A stretch of DNA of 64,000 nt from Microcella flavibacter. GTDB lineage: Bacteria; Actinomycetota; Actinomycetes; Actinomycetales; Microbacteriaceae. Below are positions 56,344 to 64,000 of the stretch, one piece after another (the stretch's first letter is position 1; the number at the start of each line of letters is the position of its first letter). The stretch covers positions 434,001 to 498,000 of the forward strand of contig NZ_CP051299.1 of the NCBI RefSeq assembly GCF_012530535.1, written 5' to 3'. The position numbers were made by a program, and so were the translations under genes. The notes below the pieces were generated by a model. It worked only from the letters and a program-made list of their open reading frames with translations. It was not told the DNA's origin and ran no database searches.

Positions 56344-57318
56344 GTGCCGCCCTCCGAACGCCGCTCGCGGCTGATCACCGCCTCCGCCGCCGTCGTCACC
56401 GTCATCGCGGGCGTGGGCGTCGCCGCGCAGCACCGCGTCAACGGCGAGCTCGGGCAGCGCCTCGACGACGGCTTCACGGCCGCGCTCGTCTCCTTCACGC
56501 TGGGCCTCGTGATCCTGCTGGCGGTCATGGCGGGCAGCCGGCGCGGTCGCGCGGCCTTCCGCGGCCTCGGCGGCCGGGTGCGATCGGGCGAGCTGCGCGG
56601 GTGGATGCTGCTCGGCGGCCTCGGCGGAGCCTTCATGGTGCTCAGCCAGGGCCTCGTCGCGGGCATCCTCGGGGTGGCGATCTTCACGGTGGCGACGGTG
56701 ACCGGCCAGACCGCCGTGGGCCTGTGGATCGACGCCACCGGCTTCGCCGGCGCCCGCCGCGCGCCCGTGACCCTGCGGCGCATCCTCGGAGCGGCGCTCA
56801 CGCTCGCCGCCGTCGTCATCGCCGTGGCCCCCGAGCTCGGCGGGGCGATCCCGGTCGCGGCGCTCGTGCTGCCGCTGCTCGCGGGGCTCGGCGTCGGCGC
56901 GCAGGCCGCGGTGAACGGGCGCGTGCGCGCGGCGACGGGCTCGCCGCTCGCGGCCACGACCCTGAACTTCGTGGTGGGGGCGACGGCGCTCGCGGTCGCG
57001 ACCGCCGTGCACCTGCTCGTCTCGGGCCTGCCGGAGGCGCTGCCCGCCGAGCCGCTGCTCTACGTCGGCGGCGCGCTCGGGGCGACCTTCATCGCCATCC
57101 AGACCATCACGGTCGCCCGCATCGGGGTACTGCTGCTCGGGCTGTGCCTCGTCGCCGGGCAGCTGCTCGGCGCGCTGCTGTTCGACCTGCTCGCGCCGAT
57201 CGGCGTGCCGACGACGGCCTCGACGGCGATCGGCGCCGTGCTCACCCTCGTGGGCGTCGTCGTCACCGCCCTGCCGGCCCGACGCGCGCGCGGCGCCGCC
57301 GACCCGTCCGCCGCCTAG
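56344..57318 (+). CDS. DMT family transporter (double DUF606/YdcZ)
   Basis: A 10-helix membrane protein of 324 aa made of two similar halves. Each half has a short G-rich start followed by N-G-x(R/L): RVNGELGQ near residue 32 and AVNGRVRAATGSP near 190. This duplicated YdcZ-like design is typical of actinobacterial DMT transporters of unknown substrate. The GTG start follows a GGAGGAGG tract at a long spacing. Its stop overlaps the end of the convergent FMN-reductase gene by 4 nt. Confidence 0.87.
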   Translation: MPPSERRSRLITASAAVVTVIAGVGVAAQHRVNGELGQRLDDGFTAALVSFTLGLVILLAVMAGSRRGRAAFRGLGGRVRSGELRGWMLLGGLGGAFMVLSQGLVAGILGVAIFTVATVTGQTAVGLWIDATGFAGARRAPVTLRRILGAALTLAAVVIAVAPELGGAIPVAALVLPLLAGLGVGAQAAVNGRVRAATGSPLAATTLNFVVGATALAVATAVHLLVSGLPEALPAEPLLYVGGALGATFIAIQTITVARIGVLLLGLCLVAGQLLGALLFDLLAPIGVPTTASTAIGAVLTLVGVVVTALPARRARGAADPSAA

Positions 57319-57911
57319 AAGAACGCCGACCGCGGCTCGGGCGCGACCCGCGCGACGAGCGGCAGCGCCCGTGCGACGGCGGCGTCGATGCGCCGCGTGA
57401 TGTCGGGGTTCGAGACGCGGTAGTCGGTGAAGTCGGCGTCGCTCGCGTAGATCGCGTTCGGCAGGGTCAGCGACTGGAAGAAGCCGAACAGCGGCCGCAG
57501 CTGGTGCTCGATCATGAGACCGTGGCGCTCGCTGCCGCCCGTCGCGGCGAGCAGCACGGGGGTGCCGAGGAGCGCGTGCTGGTCGATGAAGTCGAAGAGG
57601 TGCTTGAACAGGCCGGTGAACGAGGCCCGGTACACGGGGCTCGCGACGACGAGCAGGTCGGCCGTCTCGATGCGCCGCAGCTCCTGCTCGACCGAGCTCG
57701 GCAGCGCATCCCGTCGCACCGTCCCGGCGAGCCCGGGCCCGATGCGGTCGACCTCGACGAGGTGCGTCGTCGTGCCTCCGGCGGCGCCGAGGCGGTCGCG
57801 GGCGACGGCGTCGAGCACCGCGCTCACGAGCGCGGTCGTGCGGGAGGGGGCGTGGGTGCTGCCGGAGACGCCCACGACGGCGAGCGGTCTCTCGAGGGTC
57901 TGCGCGGTCAT
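57315..57911 (-). CDS. NADPH-dependent FMN reductase (SsuE/MsuE-like)
   Basis: A flavodoxin-fold reductase of 198 aa. The FMN-phosphate loop is GVSGSTHAPSRT, and VVASPVYRASFTGLFKHLFD and LLAATGGSERHGLMIEHQLRPLF are typical of SsuE/MsuE-type enzymes, which supply reduced FMN to sulfonate monooxygenases. No monooxygenase gene is near. The ATG at 57911 is preferred: the -10-like TACCGT (minus strand, 57919-57924) ends 7 nt before it, so it is probably leaderless; GTG 57920 lies inside that box. Confidence 0.9.
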   Translation of the reverse strand: MTAQTLERPLAVVGVSGSTHAPSRTTALVSAVLDAVARDRLGAAGGTTTHLVEVDRIGPGLAGTVRRDALPSSVEQELRRIETADLLVVASPVYRASFTGLFKHLFDFIDQHALLGTPVLLAATGGSERHGLMIEHQLRPLFGFFQSLTLPNAIYASDADFTDYRVSNPDITRRIDAAVARALPLVARVAPEPRSAFF

Positions 57912-58013
57912 GCGGGCCACGGTAGGCGGCCGCGCGCGGTCGCCGTCAGCGGGCCGTCACGCGCGGCAATCCGCCGTCACAGTGCGCAACAGGCGCATCC
58001 CGAACGGTCGGGG

Positions 58014-58430
58014 CTACTCGCCCTTGAAGTCCAGCGAGAGCGAGTTCATGCAGTAGCGGTCGCCGGTGGGGGTGCCGAAGCCGTCGGGGAACACGTGGCC
58101 GAGGTGCGACCCGCAGCTCGCGCAGCGCACCTCGGTGCGCACCATGCCGAGCGAGGTGTCCTCGATCAGCTCGACCGCGTCGGGGCGCACCGACTCGTAG
58201 AAGCTCGGCCAGCCGCAGCCCGAGTCGAACTTGGTGCCGCTCTGGAACAGCTCGGCATTGCAGGCCGCGCAGGTGTAGACGCCCGCGCGGCTCTCGTCGA
58301 GCAGCTCGCCCGTCCAGGCGCGCTCGGTGCCGGCCTGGCGCAGCACCGCGTAGCGCTCCGGGCCGAGCTCGGCCAGCCACTCCTCCTCGGTCTTCTCGAC
58401 CTCGTAGGCGCCGCTCTTCTGCTCGTTCAT
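58014..58430 (-). CDS. msrB: Peptide-methionine (R)-S-oxide reductase
   Basis: MsrB repairs oxidised methionine in proteins. The 138-aa protein has the two zinc Cys pairs (CAAC and CASC), [19 protein letters not shown] and the catalytic Cys127 in DRYCMNS. GGAGGA precedes the ATG. It shares a promoter region with the divergent acetyltransferase gene. Confidence 0.97.
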   Translation of the reverse strand: MNEQKSGAYEVEKTEEEWLAELGPERYAVLRQAGTERAWTGELLDESRAGVYTCAACNAELFQSGTKFDSGCGWPSFYESVRPDAVELIEDTSLGMVRTEVRCASCGSHLGHVFPDGFGTPTGDRYCMNSLSLDFKGE

Positions 58431-58471
58431 GGGTTCCTCCCCCTCGCCCGAAGGCGGTTGATCTCCACCCC

Positions 58472-58479
58472 ATTAAACT
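58472..58479. promoter_or_regulatory. Overlapping divergent -10 boxes (msrB and acetyltransferase)
   Basis: One AT-rich octamer in a GC-rich gap provides TAAACT (58474-58479) for the plus-strand gene and TTTAAT (58472-58477, minus strand) for msrB. The plus transcript would start at the GTG itself (58487). The two transcriptions may exclude each other. Confidence 0.5.
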
Positions 58480-58486
58480 CCGAACC

Positions 58487-58954
58487 GTGCCCGACCCTTC
58501 CCTCATCGAGAAAACCTGGAGCCGGCTGACCCTCGACGAGTTCTTCGAGATCGCCTCGCTGCGCACGGCCGTGTTCTTCCTCGAGCAGCGCATCGACGAG
58601 GAGGAGCTCGACGCCCGCGACCGCGAGGAGTCGACGCAGCACCTGTGGATCCCCGACGAGCGGGGCGTCGCAGCGTACCTGCGCGTGGTCGAGAACGCGG
58701 TGCCGGCCGAGGGCGATCGGGATGCTCGGCGCCTCATCGGCCGCGTCGTCACCCGCCCCGACCGCCGCGGCGAGGGCCTCTCCAGCACCCTCATCGCCCG
58801 CGTCATCGAGCGCTTCGGCCGCGAGCCGATGGCCCTGCACTCGCAGAGCTACGTGCAGCCCCTCTACGCGCGCTTCGGCTTCGAGCCCTACGGCGAGGAG
58901 TACCTCGAGGCGGGGCTGCCGCACCGCGCGATGTACCGGGCCGCGCGCCCCTGA
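58487..58954 (+). CDS. GNAT acetyltransferase, ElaA family
   Basis: A 155-aa protein of the ElaA branch of GNAT enzymes: KTWSRLTLDEFFEIASLR, VFFLEQRI, RVVTRPDRRGEGLSSTLI (acetyl-CoA loop) and YARFGFEPYGEEYLE. The substrate is unknown. The GTG start lies 7 nt behind a -10-like TAAACT and there is no ribosome-binding site, so the transcript is probably leaderless. Confidence 0.9.
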   Translation: MPDPSLIEKTWSRLTLDEFFEIASLRTAVFFLEQRIDEEELDARDREESTQHLWIPDERGVAAYLRVVENAVPAEGDRDARRLIGRVVTRPDRRGEGLSSTLIARVIERFGREPMALHSQSYVQPLYARFGFEPYGEEYLEAGLPHRAMYRAARP

Positions 58955-59026
58955 TCGCCGCCGCCCGGATCGTGCCCGGCCGGGCCGGGCGCGCCCGAGC
59001 CGGCCCCGCTCTGGCAGGATGCGGGC

Positions 59027-60013
59027 GTGACCTCGACGGCCGAGCGGTTCCGGCGCTTCGCGCGCGAGGCGGCGCCGCGCTCGCGCACCTACGCCGCGTG
59101 GGCGGCGACGATCGCCGAGGACGACGAGCTGCTCGCCCTCATCGACACCCTCCCGCTCGCCGACCGCCAGCCCGTGCTCGTGCTCACGGCGGCGCGCTTC
59201 ACCGGACTCCGCCCGCAGGGCGACGTGCGCACCTGGCTCGAGGGGGAGTGGGACGCCGTCGCCGCCGTCGCCCGCGCGCGCTTCACGCAGACGAACGACC
59301 CGCGGCGCACCGCGCCCCTGCTCGCCGCGCTGCAGGTCATCGAGGGCCCCATCGCCCTGCTCGAGGTCGGCGCCGCGGCCGGCCTCGGCCTGCTCGTCGA
59401 CCGGTACAGCCACGAGCTCGTCGACGACGGGGGCGGGATGCACCGCCTCGACCCGCACGACGGGCCGTCGTCGCTCGTGCTGCGCACGACCCTCGGGCCG
59501 GGCGCGCCCGTGCCGCGGCGGATGCCCGAGATCGTCTGGCGCGCGGGCCTGGAGCGCAGCCCGCTGCGCCTCGACCGCGCCGAGGACGAGCGCTGGCTTC
59601 GCACGCTGATCTGGCCCGAGGAGCGGGAGCGCGCCGCGCAGCTCGACGCGGCCATCGCGATCGCGCGGGAGCACCCGCCGCACCTCGTCCCGGGCGACGC
59701 CGTCGAGGGGCTGCGCGCGCTCGCCGCGCACGCCCCGGTCGACGCGACGCTCGTGGTGTGGAGCCCCGCGGTGCTCGTCTACCTGCCTCCGGCCGATCGC
59801 ACGCGCTTCGCCGCGCTCGCCGGCGACCTCGGCGGCACGTGGATCTCGCTCGACGGGAGGCGGGTGCTGCCCGAGCTCGGCGCGCGGGCCGACGCCGTGC
59901 TGCCCCTCGACGCGGCGGCGCGCGACGACGACTTCGTGCTGAGCCGCGACGGGCATCCCCTCGCCGTCGTCTCGCCCCACGGCGACCGCATCGAGCGCTG
60001 GGTCGGCGGCTGA
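59027..60013 (+). CDS. DUF2332 domain protein
   Basis: A cytosolic protein of 328 aa of the actinobacterial DUF2332 family. Recognisable blocks are ERFRRFAREAAPRSRTY at the start, LLEVGAAAGLGLLVDRY (a glycine-rich, methyltransferase-like loop), PEIVWRAGLERSPL and VVSPHGDRIERW at the end. A Rossmann-type fold is plausible; no activity is known. A CAGGAT hexamer (59015-59020) ends 6 nt before the GTG, so it may be leaderless. Confidence 0.85.
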   Translation: MTSTAERFRRFAREAAPRSRTYAAWAATIAEDDELLALIDTLPLADRQPVLVLTAARFTGLRPQGDVRTWLEGEWDAVAAVARARFTQTNDPRRTAPLLAALQVIEGPIALLEVGAAAGLGLLVDRYSHELVDDGGGMHRLDPHDGPSSLVLRTTLGPGAPVPRRMPEIVWRAGLERSPLRLDRAEDERWLRTLIWPEERERAAQLDAAIAIAREHPPHLVPGDAVEGLRALAAHAPVDATLVVWSPAVLVYLPPADRTRFAALAGDLGGTWISLDGRRVLPELGARADAVLPLDAAARDDDFVLSRDGHPLAVVSPHGDRIERWVGG

Positions 60014-60061
60014 GCGCCGCGCCTCCGCCGCCCCGGTGGCGCGCGGCCGTACCCTGACGGG

Positions 60062-60367
60062 ATGAGCTCCCCCTCCCGCGCGACCGCCCCGGCCTCCGCC
60101 GCGGGCGACGCGGCGGCCGAGGATCGCCTCGGTGCCGTGCTGGAGTTCGAGCGGCAGTGGTGGGGCGCGGCCGGCGGCCGCAAGGAGAGCCGGATCCGGG
60201 CGGAGTTCGGCTGGAGCGCCGCCCGCTACTATCAGGTGCTGAACGCCCTGCTCGACACCGATGCCGCGCTGCGCTACGACCCCGTCCTGGTGGGTCGGCT
60301 TCGCGAGGTGCGCGCCCAGCGCGCCGAGGTCCGCCGCACGCGGCGACCCGGCGCCGGCGCCGCCTGA
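60062..60367 (+). CDS. DUF3263 protein
   Basis: A 101-aa protein. The core (about residues 25-75) reads VLEFERQWW, then RIRAEFGWSAARYYQVLNALLD, a small helix-turn-helix-like unit of the DUF3263 family. Flanks are Ala- and Arg-rich. The family is conserved next to a LytR-C gene in actinobacteria, as here. TACCCT (60050-60055) ends 6 nt before the ATG, suggesting a leaderless mRNA. DNA binding is inferred from the fold only. Confidence 0.87.
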   Translation: MSSPSRATAPASAAGDAAAEDRLGAVLEFERQWWGAAGGRKESRIRAEFGWSAARYYQVLNALLDTDAALRYDPVLVGRLREVRAQRAEVRRTRRPGAGAA

Positions 60368-60410
60368 GCGGCACGAGCGCACGCCGAACCCGGAAGGCCC
60401 ATCCCGCACC

Positions 60411-60980
60411 ATGGCGAAGTTCCCGCGCGATCGGTTCGACGAGGTGCCCGAGCACGACGGCCGCGTCGGAGCCCACCGAGCGCCGCGCGACCCCCTCGCG
60501 CGCTGGCGGGCCCTCGGCGTCGCGGCGCTCGCCACCGGACTGCTCGTCGTCGCGGGCGTCGGCGGCCTCGCGATCATCAGCGATCGCGTCAACCTCGACC
60601 TCCCCGTCTCGCTGCCCGGCGCGGGCGAGCCCGAGCCGGCCCCGACCGAGGCGCCCGTCGAGACCGCGCCGCCCGTGACCGATCCCGCGACCATCACGCT
60701 GCCCGAGGGCTTCTCGATCACCGTGCTCAACGGCTCGGGCATCACCGGTCTCGGTCAGCAGGCCGCCGACGTGCTCACGCCGCTCGGCTGGCCGGTCGGC
60801 GCCGTGACGAACGCCGCGCAGGACGACCTCGCGACCACCGTCGTGTACTACGACGACCCCACCGAGGAGGGCATCGCGCGCGGCCTCGTGCAGCTGCTCG
60901 GCGTCGGCGAGGTCGAGTTCTCGGACGCGTTTCCGGGGGCGCGGGTCACCGTCGCCGTCGGCGCGGACTACGCGGGCTGA
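60411..60980 (+). CDS. LytR C-terminal domain membrane protein
   Basis: A 189-aa protein with a cytosolic N-terminus, one membrane helix (about residues 33-57), a Pro/Thr-rich linker and an extracytoplasmic LytR-C domain (about 100-189) with ITVLNGSGITGLGQQAADVL. The domain also ends LytR-CpsA-Psr proteins but its role is unknown; a cell-wall link is likely. It follows the DUF3263 gene by 43 nt. Confidence 0.88.
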   Translation: MAKFPRDRFDEVPEHDGRVGAHRAPRDPLARWRALGVAALATGLLVVAGVGGLAIISDRVNLDLPVSLPGAGEPEPAPTEAPVETAPPVTDPATITLPEGFSITVLNGSGITGLGQQAADVLTPLGWPVGAVTNAAQDDLATTVVYYDDPTEEGIARGLVQLLGVGEVEFSDAFPGARVTVAVGADYAG

Positions 60981-61059
60981 GGCGCGGCCCGCGCGGATCC
61001 GATCTCGTCGACCGCCGCGTCGTCGCGGCACCGGGTGCCACCGGGGTTATCGTGACCGC

Positions 61060-62160
61060 ATGAGCGCCCTCCGTCACGGCAGACCGACCGACCGCAGCCC
61101 GCGCGCGCGCCGCGGCGGGGCATCCCGTCGCCTGCTCGCCCTCGCGGCGCTCGCGACCGCGTCGGGGCTGCTGGCGGGATGCACGGCTCCCGCCGCGGAG
61201 CCCGTCGCCGCCGCGCAGCCCACGCCGACCCCGACGCCCGAGTACGTCTCGACGTACGTCGAGCCGGCGGCGCCCGAGCTCGCGCCACTGACGGGGGAGC
61301 TCGTGGAGCCGGGCTCGCTCGCCCGCAGCGCCCTCGCCGCGAAGATCGACAACCACCCGCTCGCGCGCCCGCAGCTCGGGCTCGACGCCGCCGACGTGGT
61401 GTTCGAGGAGCTCGTCGAGGGCGGCCTCACGCGGTACGTCGGCGTCTGGCACTCGGACGTGCCGGCCGAGATCGGCCCGATCCGCTCGATCCGGCCGATG
61501 GATCCCGACATCATCTCCCCGCTCGGCGGCATCGTCGCCTACTCCGGCGGGCAGCAGCGCTTCGTCGACCTCATGCGCGCCACGCGCGTCTACAACGCCA
61601 TCCACGGGCAGGCCGATACGGACTCGGTGATGTTCCGCGGCTCGAACGCGCCCGCCCCGCACAACGTCATCGTGCGCGCGCCCGAGCTGCTCGCCCAGCA
61701 CGCCGACATCGCGGCGCCCGCCCAGCAGTTCTCGTTCGCGGCCGATGCCGCCTCGGCCACCGCCGCGAAGGACGGGCAGCCGATCACCTCGATGGCGATG
61801 ACCTTCGGCTCGCTCGCCACGCCGTCGTGGTCATGGGATGCCGCGAGCGCGACGTGGTTGCGCTCCATGACCGGCGGGGCGCCCGACACCGCGGCCTCGG
61901 GCGCGCGCCTCAGCGCGGTCAACGTCGTGGTGATGCGGGTGCCGGTGCAGGTCATCCAGGACATCCCGACGACGCAGATGATCGGCAGCGGCGAGGCGTG
62001 GGTCTCGTCCGGCGGCAAGATCGTGCCGGCGACCTGGTCGAAGCCCGATCAGAACACCCCGCCGCGGCTCGTCGACGCCCAGGGCGTCGCCGTGCGCCTG
62101 GCCCCCGGGACGACCTGGGTCGAGCTCGTGCCGACCGCGGGGTCGTTCAGCTTCCAGTAG
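61060..62160 (+). CDS. DUF3048 (YerB-like) lipoprotein
   Basis: A 366-aa secreted lipoprotein. The signal peptide ends in the lipobox LLAGC, followed by a Pro/Thr-rich spacer. The DUF3048 core has AAKIDNHPLARPQLGLDAADVVFEE, GLTRYVGVWHSD, GPIRSIRPMDPDI and AHNVIV-like PHNVIVRAPEL. The family is widespread in Gram-positives; its activity is unknown. TATCGT (61048-61053) ends 6 nt before the ATG with no ribosome-binding site, so the mRNA is probably leaderless. Confidence 0.88.
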   Translation: MSALRHGRPTDRSPRARRGGASRRLLALAALATASGLLAGCTAPAAEPVAAAQPTPTPTPEYVSTYVEPAAPELAPLTGELVEPGSLARSALAAKIDNHPLARPQLGLDAADVVFEELVEGGLTRYVGVWHSDVPAEIGPIRSIRPMDPDIISPLGGIVAYSGGQQRFVDLMRATRVYNAIHGQADTDSVMFRGSNAPAPHNVIVRAPELLAQHADIAAPAQQFSFAADAASATAAKDGQPITSMAMTFGSLATPSWSWDAASATWLRSMTGGAPDTAASGARLSAVNVVVMRVPVQVIQDIPTTQMIGSGEAWVSSGGKIVPATWSKPDQNTPPRLVDAQGVAVRLAPGTTWVELVPTAGSFSFQ

Positions 62161-62182
62161 CCCGGCGGCTCCCTCCCGTCGG

Positions 62183-63916
<1,734 letters not shown>

Positions 63917-63949
63917 GTCCTCGCCCCGCCGGTCACCCGGCACCGCCAG

Positions 63950-63983
63950 AACGGGGCGGCTCCCACCAGGGAGCCGCCCCGTT
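63950..63983 (+). terminator. Hairpin terminator of groL
   Basis: AACGGGGCGGCTCCC (63950-63964) pairs perfectly with 63969-63983 around a 4-nt loop, 34 bases after the groL stop. A short mixed T tract follows. Confidence 0.85.
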
Positions 63984-64000
63984 CCGCGTTCCCGGCGTCG

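Noticed and set aside
58427-60745. 772-aa open frame on the minus strand across the DUF2332, DUF3263 and LytR-C genes
   Set aside because: It covers several recognised plus-strand genes and their promoters and has no recognisable domain.

Overview
The window is a very GC-rich (about 70 %), densely coded chromosomal segment of an actinobacterium. Gene content and order fit the family Microbacteriaceae: DUF3263, LytR-C and DUF3048 genes upstream of a groES-less groL, a Lys-rich TopA tail, Tad genes next to topA, a perfect actinobacterial LexA box, LAxTG sortase signals, and HAIR and CIRCE heat-shock operators. A Microcella-like genus is possible but was not tested. I see no phage, insertion sequence, CRISPR array or plasmid gene. 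The window reads as core chromosome with a few accessory modules. The first gene is cut by the window edge.

Layout. 1-7.4 kb: a heterodimeric ABC exporter pair, a sortase-type surface protein, an alkyltransferase-like protein, an acetyltransferase, and NADP isocitrate dehydrogenase with a palindromic operator over its promoter. 7.4-10.8 kb: a small heat-shock protein under a CIRCE plus a HAIR operator, then a three-gene extracytosolic flavin electron-transfer module (FMN-binding lipoprotein, ApbE, and an RnfD-like membrane domain fused to a flavodoxin-reductase domain). 11-14.5 kb: a large secreted subtilase. 14.6-22.4 kb: nagA and a DUF1349 gene, purU, an MFS transporter, LtrA, and glyA-folD behind a ZTP riboswitch. 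22.4-24.5 kb: an ABC-F gene bracketed by two related palindromic elements. 24.5-29.5 kb: 5-oxoprolinase (pxpA, fused pxpBC), an SOS-controlled radical SAM gene, an orphan response regulator and tdk.

29.5-39.7 kb is a galactan-utilisation locus. It holds a LacI regulator with two matching operators, a GH42 beta-galactosidase, a sugar-binding lipoprotein, two permeases without an ATPase, and a cell-wall-anchored GH53 endo-galactanase. The anchored enzyme would cut galactan at the surface, the ABC system would import oligomers, and GH42 would finish them inside. 39.7-46 kb: tRNA-Pro, a phosphoesterase, a class A PBP, a tiny DUF4177 gene, RidA and acetyl-CoA synthetase. 46-49.7 kb: a 530-bp gap with a possible structured RNA, then a compact Tad-type pilus operon. 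49.8-56.3 kb: the operon topA-tmk-holB-peptidase and tRNA-Thr. 56.3-64 kb: a DMT transporter, an FMN reductase, msrB, an acetyltransferase, DUF2332, DUF3263, LytR-C and DUF3048 genes, and groL with two CIRCE operators.

A recurring theme is leaderless transcription. At least a dozen genes have a -10-like hexamer ending 6-7 bases before the start codon, in place of a ribosome-binding site.
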